Positions 43,490 through 55,579 of a stretch of 64,000 nt of DNA are shown piece after piece. How positions within the stretch are numbered: position 1 is the stretch's first letter; each line of letters opens with the position of its first letter. A model generated the notes under the pieces. That model had not been told where the DNA came from. It worked only from the letters and a program-made list of their open reading frames with translations, and ran no database searches. Position numbers and translations under genes: made by a program. Source of the stretch: Megaustenia siamemsis (lineage: Eukaryota > Mollusca > Gastropoda > Stylommatophora > Ariophantidae); NCBI GenBank assembly GCA_032433765.1, contig JAVIAB010000139.1, positions 46,930,421 through 46,994,420 of the forward strand, written 5' to 3'.

Positions 43490-44800
43490 TAGATTATTTC
43501 ACGATGGAAGACTAGACACTTGTCGCCTAGAAAATGGGTCAACTGGAAATTTCTATACATCTACCCCCTTGAATCTCTCATCATTCGCTGTAACCAAGAA
43601 TCACACCCCAGATGTCTAGGCATCAAACTGGACAAGCAATTTGCATGGAAAAACACCTTTAGCAAAGAGATAGAAAAGCAGTCGGAAGATATCACCCATG
43701 ATGAGGCTGGCTTGAACAAACTGAGGAGCAAACAGAAGAATTATTTAAATCGAATATATAGACACGGTTAGGCCTACTCTAGAATAAAGCATGAGTACAT
43801 GGGCCACTGCCTCAAAGAGCAACACATACAATCTTAACGAAAACTCAAAACATGAGTCATGAAAATTTCTCCAATCTACACACTGGACAAATTTCTGGAA
43901 GACAGTAGAGAGGGAAGGGTTCTGACACACACAGAAAAACTTCTCCGAATGCCAAATCATCCAGCCCTCTCAAAAATGCAAGACTCAACTGAAAGAATCA
44001 ACATAATAACTGACATATAGTCTCGCCCTCACTCCCTCTCTTAACAAAATTAATAAAACACGAGCTGAAGAGATTATTCATAACAATTACAGTTCCAGCA
44101 AAGTGGGCGCATGTTTACACAAATGGGTCAGCAGAAAGAGCATTTAAATAAAATTGGGATGGGGACATTTACATCCGATATCTTGATGAAAAAAACAAGC
44201 GTAAAAGCCTTTCCAATCATTATCATCCAAAGTAACGGCAGTACAAAATCTACGACACTGCTCCAAGCTACAAAGATCCTCATCAGAATCCACCAGGATA
44301 TATTTTGTCAGATCGCTAAACACTTCTAATTGCCATACAAAGCACAACACGTGAACATGCATTTAAAAACAAAAGCAGAGAACAAACAGAACTGTCCAAG
44401 AAAACATCAACCATAGTGCAGTGGCTACCATCCTACTGAGAAATTGATGGAAATGAGAGATATCAACAGCAAGCAGTAAAATAGAACAGATCTGCCACCA
44501 TGTTACGTACAGAGAGGACAAAACCAACACACGCAGCGAATTCACTCGGAGTTGGAAAGAAGGGCTGAACGTTAGCAACTATGATGATCCCAGACACCAA
44601 TTGCAAAGCTTCCAGAAGACCATCATCTTTCGTCTGAGAACTAATCATTGTAGGCTCCTAAGTCCCCTCTACCGTATCAAAAAGTCCCACACAAACGAAC
44701 GTACATGTGGAACTGGTATCCAGGACCCAGAGCATATCCCCCATCAACACACAAGGAACCACGGTGTCAAATCTAAGCTGAGAGTGTTGAACTAAGGTAG
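43490..44800 (+). pseudogene. I-like LINE relic (RT thumb to CCHC)
   Basis: Pieces in shifting frames: PRCLGIKLDKQFAWKNTFSK, LRMPNHPALSKMQDSTERIN, then an RNase H start (HVYTNGSAERAF, with the first D changed to N), and FQKTIIFRLRTNHCRLLSPL followed by GTGIQDPEHIPHQH, the zinc-knuckle-like end. Same domain order as the 8.2-11.2 kb element, but more diverged and probably another subfamily. The lost RNase H aspartate and many stops show it is dead. Confidence 0.78.
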
Positions 44801-45639
44801 AAACTATCGGGCGCGCGTCATGACCTGGAAAGAACTTTCAATTTCACCATGGCAAAAATGGACAGCACATCTGGTTTCATGAACTCATTAAATACAAGAT
44901 GGAAGGCATCTCCTAATAGGACACCCCGTCCTGAAATTCAGGACACTCTCCCCGTGTGTAACAAGTGGAACTATGAGTCAAAGAAAAAAAAAGGTCATGC
45001 GAGCAAAAGCCGCAATCAAAACTCTGTCCCAGGGGAAGCACACACAGGAAATCAATTACATTGCTGCTTAGCAGTTGACTTCGGGAGAAGGCAAGGCTAT
45101 GGGTGAACACCCAGACAGAAACAGGGATGGGTTCAACAGCTCTGATCGGCATCCACTCTAAGAGAAGTAAGGCTCTTACATCAAAGCATGATCCAGCCTG
45201 TCGAATACGGAGTGTGTCAGCCACAGCGAAAGTTTAGGGGAAAATTCAGTCCACACACGCCGCACATTCAAGTACTCACCATTCGATAAGCTAATCTTGT
45301 GTCACGATGTCCCTACCCTTCCATCAGGTGCAGGACAGATACAAGTTCGTATGATCAAAAGACTTGAAATGTTGGAAAGGAAGAAAAACGCCTCCACGAG
45401 AACGGTGTTACTGAACATATCTAACGACCGATTTTCCTCGGAAAGTCCTTGTCAAATTAAAAGCCTTTCTAATCTCGAATCTTGTAGAAACTATCACTTG
45501 CTACATTTCATGAAGTAGGGACCACACTGTTACTTGAATCAAGATTATTTTATACTGCGGGGAGGGGGAACTATAGAAACAACAGAAGAAATTTTCCCAA
45601 TACCCACAATTTTAAAATTATAGTATTGGAATAGCTTCT
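44801..45639. other. no recognised gene
   Basis: ORFs of 85 codons (44849-45106) and 73 codons (45297-45518) have no domain I recognise. Neither has a supported start or a neighbour that would explain it. Confidence 0.35.
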
Positions 45640-45735
45640 ATTAATGAAAATCACAGAAGAGAGCCGCGGGGCACCAAAATGAGTCTCGCAGGCCACAGTG
45701 GCCCGCGGGCTGTGGGTTGAACCATGGTTGGCTGA
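45640..45735. repeat. hAT-like GC-rich end fragment
   Basis: GGCCACAGTGGCCCGCGGGC followed by TGTGGGTTGAACCATGGTTG resembles the GGCCCGCGGGC..TTGCC end of the hAT-like element at 27.4-28.0 kb. Only one end is visible. Confidence 0.5.
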
Positions 45736-45830
45736 ATGACGAAACTATGGAACATTTACTACAGGACAGCCCCAACCTCTCCCCTCTCGAGTATATGACC
45801 AGCTAAGGTAGGATGCATTAGTCCAGAGAC
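45736..45830 (+). pseudogene. I-like LINE C-terminal scrap
   Basis: MEHLLQDSPNLSPLEYMTS matches the AEHILQDC-PTLSPLR C-terminus of the RNase H LINEs. Too short to assign a subfamily. Confidence 0.5.
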
Positions 45831-46479
45831 ATCATTACAATCAATATTGTGTGTCTAGTTTTTCCTGCCAATAAATTGCTGTTTAGTTGTTGGGCGTGAA
45901 AAATCATGTCCAATGTTTGCAGACGCGCTTTTTAAATTTTTCTTTCATTTTTTGCTGCTTGTACAATCCCTCGCACTAACTACATCCACTGGCTGGTCCA
46001 ATTGACCTTTAAATGTATGTCTCTTTGGTGATCTTTTTTCTATTAAAATTTGCATTAACCATATCCAAGTGCTCGAAAGCTTCGGCCAAATCTTTTGTTG
46101 ATAGATCATGGTGGTAATACATCTTCACGTTCATCGTATTCTTGTTCTACTGCTTGTTGTTATTCCACCTGAATGAGAACATCGTTTGCAATTCCTCATC
46201 TCGTGTGATTCAAGTAATTACACTGCACCATCTACTTCTCCCTCAAATAAAGCAACTAAAACGTGTCAATGAGATTTCTAAAGGAATATTTTAGGAGAGC
46301 CAAGAAACAACTAAAAAATGTCAGACAAACTTGGTACTTAAGAATGTCGCTTACATAGCGGATCGTTATTACAGTTAAGCTCGGAGCACCTTCCACCGAA
46401 AATTTCAGAAGATGCTGTATTTTTATTAGTGTGTGGTTTTTTTAAGACGCAAGAACGAAACGACGCCCCCCCCCCCCCC

Positions 46480-46510
<31 letters not shown>

Positions 46511-46734
46511 CGGAAATTGATAATTATAAAACAATGGTATGAATACTTATTATTGTTAGAATGGTTACGGCACTACGGGGTTTGTGCATCTGAGCTGAAG
46601 TCATTTCCAATGTTTTCTCTAGTGTGTGTCAGGCATTCTTCATACATGACAACGTGCTGAGAAGGGAATCTAATCACCATGGAGTTGTCTGTTATGATAT
46701 GATGATGGACTTTGGACTAAACTAAAGTTATTTT
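45831..46734. repeat. unassigned spacer with poly-C/poly-A tract
   Basis: A C14 run and an A-run of about 26 lie side by side at 46467-46506. The rest has no recognised feature. Homopolymer lengths may be unreliable. Confidence 0.5.
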
Positions 46735-47260
46735 CGTTATAAGAAAAGACAGAGTTAATCCTACAGTGGATATCACTACACTGTGGCATCATTGAAAACA
46801 AGAAAGCAGATGAACTAAAAAAAGCAGGTGGAAACCTTTACAGTCCACCCCAGAGCCTCAAAGAAATAAAACAACACTGAAACAAGCTAGGAAAACATAA
46901 TGGAAGGAATTACATGGAAAATATGGGCCAGAACATGACAACTTAAACAAACTCAGCAGACAGAGTAGACAAAGATATTCAGACTCAGAACAGGTCTCTA
47001 TGGTCTCAGAGCACACGTGCACAAGTTAGGACTCAGTAGCTTTGCAACATGTGACTGTAGAGCATCCAGACAGACTCCAGAGCACATCCTACAGGACGGC
47101 AACACTCTCAATACGCTAAGAATACAAACATGTTCTAAGGAAACATCCCTGAAAGACAAATTGTGTGGAACCGGTTATGACCTCAATCGCACCGTCTCGT
47201 TCGTGACCAATGCTGGTCCAAATGTTTAAATGAATAACAAAAGTAGATCGCTGAATAAGA
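46735..47260 (+). pseudogene. I-like LINE RNase H C-terminus relic
   Basis: Pieces: LQWISLHCGIIENKKADELK (RNase H end; H and D kept), AGGNLYSPPQSLKEIK, HMHKLG-type and FATCDCRASRQTPEHILQDG (CCHC-like), ETSLKDKLCGTGYDLNRTVS, FVTNAGPNV, then a stop. Same family as, or close to, the relic at 43.5-44.8 kb. Multiple frameshifts. Confidence 0.78.
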
Positions 47261-47429
47261 AGAGTACTAAACTAAGCTAAAACTGGAATAGTGTTAAGAA
47301 AGTCACTTTTCTTTCCAGTTTTGAAGAAAGTCGTTTTATTCAACGTTTACTATAAACGATTTTTAATATAGAAACATGCAATAACGTTAACATTGCTGGA
47401 AACAGTTGAATTGTCCCTTTCATCATTGC

Positions 47430-47872
47430 ATCAATCTTCGTCCCAACGTTGTGCTACCAATGCCAGACCTGGACCCTAGATGCAAAAACAATAAGAAAAA
47501 TAACCTCTACTGTGATGTGATGTGTCAGACGAATGACAGGAAACAGTGTGAGAGATAAGATAAAAAATGAAGAACTGAGAAAAAAGCTAGGAATAGCCCC
47601 CGCCATAGAATATATAAAGAAACGAACAGATAAAATGGTTTGGCCACGTGACAATGCAGAAAGATCAAAATACAAACACAACTAGCCTTCAACAAACGTT
47701 GTGAAAATATTAGACCCAATGGCCGACCACGAAAAAGATGGATGGGTGGAATATTAGAAGCACTAGGAAACATAAAAGCAACAGAGGCGAGCAGAAGAGC
47801 AAACGACCACAAATTATATCTCCCCTCGACGCTGAAAGGCAAATGAGGAAGGAAAAAAGAGGAAGAAGATAA
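47430..47872 (+). pseudogene. RTE-4 LINE 3' end
   Basis: CYQCQTWTL-like, TIRKITST, CVRRMTGNSVRDKIKNEELR, KKLGIAPAIEYIKKRTDKMV, then GRPRKRW-type pieces and a C-terminus ending at CCTCGACGCTGAAAGGCAAA, ATGAGGAAGG and GAAGAAG. 5' truncated. It is the best 3' end of this family in the window. Confidence 0.82.
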
Positions 47873-48015
47873 GCATTGCATCCCTCTTCCAAACCCACAA
47901 TCACCACCAAATAATCTTTCATTATTATTATTGCATAATTACACATATCCAGCCAGCTCCTCTCAATTTTACCCAGTCACTTATTTTCATGCTCAAAAAT
48001 GTATTCTATTCAATA

Positions 48016-48385
48016 ATAATAGATCACTGGAGGCTGTAGAAATGTGGTTTTACAGAAGAATGTTGAGAATACCATGGACAGCTAAGAAGAGTAATGAAAA
48101 CGTTCTGAAAGAAGCCAAAGCAAAAAGATAGCTAATTTCCAATATTAGGAAGAAACAATCATCATTTTTTGGACATGTAATGAGAAGAGAACAGCTAGAA
48201 TATATTGTAACAACTAGGAAAATTGAGGGACGAAGAGATAGAGGGAAGCAAAGAGAAAAGATACCAGACAGCTTAAGAGAATGGCTTGACAGAAGGTCAA
48301 CAACATAAATGATAAATAACTGTTGTGATCGAAAGTTGTGGAGAGACATGATCACCTACGCCAGCAGGCTTGGTACTTGATGATG
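48016..48385 (+). pseudogene. RTE-1 LINE, 5'-truncated copy with TSD
   Basis: SLEAVEMWFYRRMLRIPWTA, KKSNENVLKEAKAKR followed by a TAG, then FFGHVMRREQLEYIVTTRKI. Ends CTTGGTACTTGATGATG. ATTCAATA occurs at 48008-48015 and 48386-48393, a probable target duplication. Confidence 0.85.
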
Positions 48386-48742
48386 ATTCAATATTATAAT
48401 GCGTAATTTAACAACATTGCGGTTTTTGAAAAATAACAAACTATCTTGGATTTTAAGAGCAATGTTAGGAGATTCACATTTTACGAGTCGAAAGAGATAT
48501 TGAACCTGTGTCACTACTTTCATTAACTGGAGAAATCAATATTCTTCTGAAATAGCTACAGACTACGTTCCACGGTATCTCTTGCCGTCTACACACGACT
48601 AGAGTGGCGAGAAAAGCAAATGGGAAACCTCCGTGAGCCGTGAGGCCAAACTTGAGACTGGGTAAACCGTATGTCGAGATCTACTTACTTCAGCTTGCAG
48701 GCGGAAATATAAGATTAGAAGTTAGCATTGTTTCATTTTCTA

Positions 48743-48914
48743 TGTAGCACATTGTCATTCTTTATTTATGCAATTATATTCTCTATGTAGTTCTTAAATG
48801 TTACGTAGAGCCAGACTTAACATATGGATGTGAATCATGGACAATAGGGCAACATACAAGAAAATCACATTGTAGCACATTGTCATTCTTTATTTATACA
48901 TTTACATTCTCTAT
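48743..48914. repeat. 44-bp direct repeat around an RTE-1 scrap
   Basis: GTAGCACATTGTCATTCTTT plus ATTTAT(G/A)CA..CATTCTCTAT occurs at 48743-48786 and 48871-48914. Between them 48787-48870 encodes LKCYVEPDLTYGCESWTIGQ of RTE-1, lacking the normal 3' tail. A related word lies at 52973-53016. Confidence 0.75.
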
Positions 48915-49352
48915 ATCATCATCAAGTACCGGGCCTGCTGGCGTAGGTGATCATGTCTCTCCACAACTTTCTATCACGACAGTTATTTATCATTTATGTT
49001 GTTGACCTTCTGTCAAGCCATTCTCTTAAGCTGTCTGGTATCTTTTCTCTTTGCTTCCCTCTATCTCTTTGTCCCTCAATTTTCCCAGTTGTTACAATAT
49101 ATTCTAGCTGTTCTCTTCTTATTACATGGCCAAAAATTATGATTGTTTCTTCCTAATATTGGAAATTAGCTTTATTTTTGGTTTGGCCTCTCTCAGAAGG
49201 TTTTCATTTCTCTTCTTAGCTGTCCATGGTATTCTCCATATTCTTCTGAAAAACCACATTTCTACAGACTCCAGTAATTTCCTGGTTTGTTGTCCTATTG
49301 TCCGTGATTCACATCCATATGTTAAAAGTGGTTCTACATAAAATTTAATGTT
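48911..49352 (-). pseudogene. RTE-1 LINE 3' fragment, reverse strand
   Basis: Starts with ATCATCATCAAGTACCGGGC at its 3' end and runs backwards to the LKFYVEP-equivalent codons. It matches the copies at 3956, 48016 and 60805. Degenerate frame. Confidence 0.85.
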
Positions 49353-49483
49353 TCTCCGTTTCCGGTTGTTTCCAAAATGGAGGAATTATTTTTCTCCGGC
49401 TTGGTATAGAACCGTTGATCAGAGGTTTAACAAGCCGCTATCGTAAAAACGATGTTGTTAATGAAACGTAGACCTGATACAGA

Positions 49484-50560
49484 ATGTGTAAATTAGCAGT
49501 AGATAGTAGTGATAGTTTTTTCGGCCCTAAAACAACAACAAAAATAGGATTCTGGAATGTGCGAACAATGGCCGCTCCGACGAAACATGCACAGGTCGCG
49601 AGCGAGATGGACAGATACGATCTAGATATTTTAGGATTAAGCGAAATGCGCTGGCCTGGAACAGGTAGGAGATCTATTGATAATAAAATAGTAGTTTTTT
49701 CTGGAAGGGAAGATGGAAAACACCGTGAAGGAGTAGGCATAATGATGACAGACAAAGCTGCAAGAAGTTTATTAGAATGGGAACCGGTAAATAGCCGTCT
49801 GATACGAACACGATACAAAACAAAACATGGAAGACTTTCAATTATTCAATGTTATGCGCCTACTAACGAAGCTGATGATGAAGTTAAGGATGATTTTTAT
49901 AACCAACTGCAACAACTTATAAACAAAATACCAAAACACGATCTTTTAATTGTAATGGGAGACTTCAACGCCAAAGTAGGACAAGATAACGCAGGAGTGG
50001 AACATGTGATGGGGAGAGAAGGCTGTAATACAACAAGTCAGAATGGAGAAAGATTAATAGAATTATGTTTAATAGAAAATTTAGTTATAGGTGGGACATT
50101 ATTTCCACATAAAAATATCCACAAAACAACATGGATATCTCCTGATGATAGAACATCAAATCAAATTGACCACCTATGTATTAAACAACAATTCAGATCA
50201 TCATTAATAGATGTAAGAGCATACAGAGGTGCTGATGTTAATAGTGACCACAACCTGTGCATTGGGAAAATAAGATTAAAATTTAGAAACCAACAGAAGA
50301 GGTCAATTACACATAAAATTGATAGTCATAAACTGAAAGATGAAGCAATAAAGGAAAAGTTTAACATAGAGCTAAGTAATTGTTATTCAGCACTTGGTGA
50401 AATAGACTTAGATATCAATGAAATGTGGGACTCACAGAGCAAAATACTAATGACAGCAGCAGAAGCAAGTGCTGGACTGAAGAAAATGGAAAACGAGCTT
50501 GGATCTCAGACACCACATGGAAATACATCAAAGAAAGAAGAGAAGCGAAGAGAGCCATGA
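49484..50560 (+). pseudogene. RTE-5 endonuclease domain (CFDP2/BovB-like)
   Basis: 358 codons. TKIGFWNVRTMAAPTKHAQ (N), YDLDILGLSEMRWPGTGRRS (catalytic E), REGVGIMMTDKAARSLLEW, HDLLIVMGDFNAKVGQDNAG (D, N), TWISPDDRTSNQIDHLCIKQ and YRGADVNSDHNLCIGKIRLK (SDH). Every EEP-endonuclease signature residue is present. The last 40 or so codons, after a frameshift near 50485, are out of the original frame, so the ORF ends prematurely. The first ATG (49484) gives a plausible start close to the domain. Confidence 0.9.
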
Positions 50561-52425
50561 CTAATGTAAAGACAAATCTTGGAAAGGTTCTGGCAAAAGC
50601 AACATACAAAGAATTAGACAACAAAGTGAAAAGTTCGGCAAGAAGAGATACAAGAGCTTATATAGACAACTTGGCAGAGAAAGCAGAGACAGCTGCAATT
50701 ACAGGAGACAGCAGAACTCTTTATACTGTACAAAAGATGCTGACAAACACCTATACATCCAGTGGAACACCAATTCTAGACAAATCTGGATTAATGCTAA
50801 CAACAAGCGCAGACATAAAAGCCCGTTGGGCGGAACACTTCAAAGAAATTCTTAACCGTCCACTACCTCACAGTTTAATAGATTTTGAAGCTGAAACACC
50901 AGCAGCAGAATTAGATGTAAATTTAGATGACTTCACCTTGAGTGAAATAGAAACCACCTTAAAGCTAATGACCAATAACAAGGCTGCTGGAGAGGATAAG
51001 TTAACAGCTGAGATCCTCAAGGCAATTGATAGCCATAATTTAATACATCTCCAAAAAATGTTCAACATCATTTGGAAAACAGAGAAGACGCCTCATAAAT
51101 GGAAAAAAGGAATCATTGTTAAGATCCCAAAAAAGGGCAATCTTAGAGATTGTAACAATTGGAGAGGCGTGACACTTTTGTCAGTTGCCTCAAAATTATT
51201 CTGTAAAATCATCCTAAATAGAATAAAGGATTCAATAGATACAGTAATGCGTGAAGAACAGGCTGGGTTTAGAAAAGGGAGAAGCTGTCTTGACCACATT
51301 TTCACTCTACGACTTATATTGGAGGAACACATTGAAAAGCAAAAACCTTTTGTACTTAACTTCATCGACTTCAAAAAAGCATTTGATAGTATTCATAGAG
51401 ATTCTTTGTGGAAAATTCTGAAGCAATATGGCTTACCATCAAAAATCATAAATATTATCAAAGACATGTATGATGGTTACACATGTGCAGTTCGAACAGA
51501 GGAAGGACTGAGCGAATGTTTCCCAATAGAAACTGGGGTTAAACAAGGATGTATTTTATCGCCCTTGTTATTTGGAATTGTTATGGACTTCATAATGAAG
51601 AAATGCTGCACTGGTAATAAAGGCATCGAATGGATACAAGGAGACCATTTGGAGGACCTGGACTTTGCTGATGACATAGTTCTCATCAGCAATCAGATAA
51701 AAACGATGCAGGAAAACACAAATGAACTATCATCAATAGCCAGCAAAATTGGGCTTGAGGTCAATCATGAAAAGACTAAAGTCATGAAAAGTTTAATTCC
51801 AACAAGTGACAAAATATACATGGAAAACAAACCAGTAGAAGAGATCGATCACTTCATCTATCTTGGAAGTCACATTGATCGAGAAGGGGATACAAGCAAA
51901 GAAATTAGAATCAGAATGGCTAAAGCAGCAATGTCTTTCAGAAGCCTTGAAAAGTTGTGGAAATCAAAACTCATTAGCACAAACACAAAACTTAGGCTAT
52001 TCAAATCAAATGTACTATCAACCCTTACGTATGCGTGTGAAAGCTGGAAAACAACAAGAGATATAGAAACAAAGTTGAACGCATTCGAAAATAAATGTCT
52101 AAGGAAAATACTTGGTATAGAATGGAACGAATTCAAAACAAACGAGGAAATTAGAGAAATCGCCAATCAACCACTAATATCTTCAGTAATAAAGAAAAGA
52201 CGATGGTCATACGTTGGACATGTGATGAGAAGAGATAATAATCGAATAGCAAAGCAAGTCCTCATATGGGAAACAACAGGTAAAAGAAAAAGAGGAAGAC
52301 CCAGGGAGACACTGAGAAGAACATTGATGAGAGAGGCAAGAGCAGCAGGAATCGGCTCCCTCAATGAGATAGAACTGCTTGCACAGAACAGAGACAGATG
52401 GCGAGATTTGATAAAATATCTTTAA
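50480..52425 (+). pseudogene. RTE-5 reverse transcriptase and C-terminus
   Basis: An open segment of over 640 codons, intact to its stop at 52425; the ATG at 50425 used by a naive call is an artefact of the frameshift. Order: TNNKAAGEDKLTAEILKAID, KKGNLRDCNNWRGVTLLSVA, EEQAGFRKGRSCLDHIFTLR, VLNFIDFKKAFDSIHRDSLW (motif A), GVKQGCILSPLLFGIVMDFI, LEDLDFADDIVLISNQIKTM (FADD, motif C), YLGSHIDREGDTSKEI, SNVLSTLTYACESWKTTRDI, RRWSYVGHVMRRDNNRIAKQ and GKRKRGRPRETL. RT length and motifs are those of RTE-type LINEs. Confidence 0.9.
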
Positions 52426-52524
52426 AAGAAAACTGCTAGAACAAAAATTCATATAGGAGAAGGTGTATCTTGGTCTACGCCCTATGGGCCGGTTACGGCT
52501 CGAAAGGTCAATAGATAGACATAA

Positions 52525-52925
52525 TATTTAATAACCCTTTTTCTTGTTTCTATTGTCAAATATGGTTTGCATAGTATCTTCCTCATTTTTTTGGAAAGCT
52601 GCTTTTGTCTGAGCCATTCCGCACCTCACCTCTGTTGTACATCTTCCGTCTGAGGTTAACAAAGTTCCCAAATATTTAAATTCCTTTACCTGTTTTAATA
52701 TTGTTCCACTTGTCTTTATTTTGCACTGAAGTGATGCCTTTTTCTTTGTTGTTACCGTTACTTCTGTCTTTTTGCTATTAAGGCTGAGTCTTTTATTTCT
52801 GCTTTCTTTCACTATTATTATTTATATTTTGACCTCCAATTGTTATTCCAGACATGCCCTTTGTGGATCTTAAAATAATCTCACTATACATATTAAACAA
52901 ATCTAGTGACAGCACACAACATTCT
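52525..52925 (-). pseudogene. RTE-1 LINE internal fragment
   Basis: Matches 61240-61690 (TCTTGTTTCTATTGTCAAA, TTGCATAGTATCTTCCTCAT, GACCTCCAATTGTTATTCCA) with an internal deletion of about 80 bp at 52815. Reverse-strand residues include VTTKKKASLQCKIKTSGTIL and QVKEFKYLGTLLTSDGRCTT. Truncated at both ends. Confidence 0.8.
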
Positions 52926-53034
52926 CTATATAGTACTTTTTAATTTTTATGCTGCATAGTTCAAATCACTGTATAGCACATTTTCATTCTGTTGGTATAC
53001 ATTTACATTCTCTATGTAATGATGCAATTAGTGA

Positions 53035-53829
<795 letters not shown>

Positions 53830-53854
53830 GGCATTGGATCAGCTCAGAACTACA

Positions 53855-53985
53855 TACAGAGCCAAAAAATAAAATACTTTGATCATCTGAAAAGAATGCC
53901 AAAAGATTCGATACCATATAAAACATATATTTTATGACGCGATAGAAAAAGAACTCGTGGTAGACCACAGCCAACTTTAGATTTT
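53855..53985 (+). pseudogene. RTE-type LINE C-terminal scrap
   Basis: IKYFDHLKRMPKDSIPYKTY, then after a stop RDRKRTRGRPQPTLDF, the FGHL-RM..RGRP end of an RTE-like LINE. Its end coincides with the start of the MITE. Confidence 0.65.
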
Positions 53986-53987
53986 TA

Positions 53988-54155
53988 GGCCCGCTAGCAA
54001 AAAATAAAATCGAAAACCCAGCAACTAGCGTGATAATTTCAGTTAAAGGAGCTACACACGGCTGATATCACCCTACCACAACCGCCTCCACTCGCAAAGC
54101 TAAAAACGTCACACTAGTTGGTGGGTTGCTGGTTTTATTTTTCAGTCCGCAGGCC
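53988..54155. mobile_element. short palindromic MITE, about 168 bp
   Basis: Left GGCCCGCTAGCAAAAAATAA then AATCGAAAACCCAGCAACTA; right, on the reverse strand, GGCCTGCGGACTGAAAAATA then AAACCAGCAACCCACCAACT. TIRs of about 45 bp with small indels around a 70-bp centre. No ORF; superfamily undetermined. Confidence 0.65.
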
Positions 54156-54331
54156 TGGTATACCCTGAGCAAGATGAGTTGACAACATCTGAGAAACACT
54201 ACAGTAACATTAATTGACAATGATTGAGGCTGCTAGGAGGGCAAGAACTGAAACTTGTAACTCTCTCTCAATATCCGTTAACTCTCTCTCTTTCTCAATA
54301 CCCAAACGGGATAAAGGAGAAAGTGAAGAGG

Positions 54332-54365
<34 letters not shown>

Positions 54366-54794
54366 CGTTTAATTGTAGCTCATCTGATATCACTGTGTTA
54401 TTTTAAAGATATCAAAGTGTCACAAATTAAAGTGCAGTTTCTAAGAAACAAATAAAAACATAATATGGTTTTCATATATAAATACACAATAAAACTAAAT
54501 AGATGCATTATTATATGCAATTAATCTACTCAATGTTCTGGTGTTAGTAAGACAGAAACCTGTATGAAAACTAGATTAGTGGTATGCCTACTTTACGCTT
54601 CTATACTCCTCAAATTGGCACTGCAGTACTGTGTATGGTAACATTTCTTTCAGCTAAGCTAGATTAAGTTTGTCCCTTTTTCTTTAATTTATGTTTTAAA
54701 TGTATGCTTTGTTTTGCAACCGCCCACAAAAAGGCCTCTCGGCTTATGCGACGTTATAGGTTTGTTTTAAATTAGACCCACACTTACAATTTAA
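54156..54794. other. no gene; GA tract
   Basis: Contains (GA)n at 54338-54364 and otherwise AT-rich unassigned sequence. Confidence 0.45.
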
Positions 54795-54963
54795 AACAAA
54801 TTAAAGGAAAGAGAGATCGCGGACGACAAAGAGAGAAAATACTGGATAGCTTGGTATCATGGCATGGAAAACAGTCAACAACAGAACTGATGCGATGCAC
54901 TGTAGATAGAAGATTGTGGAAGGACATGATCGCCTACGCCAACTGGTATGGCACATGATGATG
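54795..54963 (+). pseudogene. RTE-3 LINE 3' end
   Basis: GKRDRGRQRENILDSLVSWH (frame near 54800), GKQSTTELMRCTVDRRLWKD and MIAYANWYGT, then a stop and the GATGATGA tail. It is the best 3' end of this family and the reference for the split copy at 27.3/28.0 kb. Confidence 0.8.
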
Positions 54964-55087
54964 ACACTTAAAATGTTAAAATAATAAATTAATAAATACA
55001 AATTTATCTATTTATATTTTCGCAACCATGAGCTTCACTGTAAGCAGTGCTGCATAGTTTTATGATCGTTACTATTGATGGCATTAA

Positions 55088-55165
55088 GTTTCTAAATTGT
55101 TATAATAACTTTTCTAAATTGTTATAATAACTTTTCTAAATTGTTATAATAACTTTTCTAAATTA
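55088..55165. repeat. 22-bp tandem repeat, 3-4 copies
   Basis: TTCTAAATTGTTATAATAAC with two further T residues per unit, nearly perfect. Confidence 0.9.
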
Positions 55166-55383
55166 TAGTTGCGCTCTCTGCGTTCTATTTTTTGCGTGCT
55201 CATTTTATTTTATGACGGAAGGGAAAAGTTCCTATTTTCAGTGTCTGTTTTATCTTTATTTTGCTCACAGTTACTCGATGACGATCGGGTATCACCTGTA
55301 GTACATGTCACCTACCGAATAAGGGTATTCCATTGAAATCCACATTAACGTTGTTGTCGCGAATTCTATAATTGTAGGAACCC

Positions 55384-55465
55384 ATGATTATACAAAGAAG
55401 TTACAACGGTGGTTTTCTCTTGCCTCCGTCGGGTTGTTTACCTTTGGCTCCACTAGCTTTTGATT
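55384..55465. repeat. about 80-bp interspersed repeat, copy 1
   Basis: CATGATTATACAAAGAAGTT, then ACAACGGTGGTTTTCT, CCGTCGGG and TTGTTTACC..TTGGCTCC, matches 62544-62620. Class unknown. It continues into an unmatched stretch with CCACAAGGCAGTGGGGTTG. Confidence 0.7.
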
Positions 55466-55579
55466 AAAAAGCGTTACCCACAAGGCAGTGGGGTTGTTTT
55501 ATTTCAGGATACCCACCATTAGCCTTTTACTCCCCGAGCATATCTGTAAGGCAGCAGGGCAGCCGCAGAATATGAAAGG

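Larger units (their letters stand above)
49353..52522 (+). mobile_element. RTE-5 LINE, near full length and best preserved
   Basis: 5' leader (about 49353-49483), endonuclease ORF, RT ORF in the +2 frame, then a 100-bp 3' end finishing with GCCCTATGGGCCGG, TTACGG and CTCGAAAGGTCAATAGATAG. Only one frameshift (about 50485) separates the two coding segments, so the parental ORF would be about 970 codons. The 5' limit is estimated. Both the leader and the 3' end share sequence with SINE-D. No clear target duplication was found. Confidence 0.88.

Noticed and set aside
44849..45518. Two 73-85 codon ORFs as possible host exons
   Set aside because: No domain, no splice-site support, and surrounded by LINE relics.
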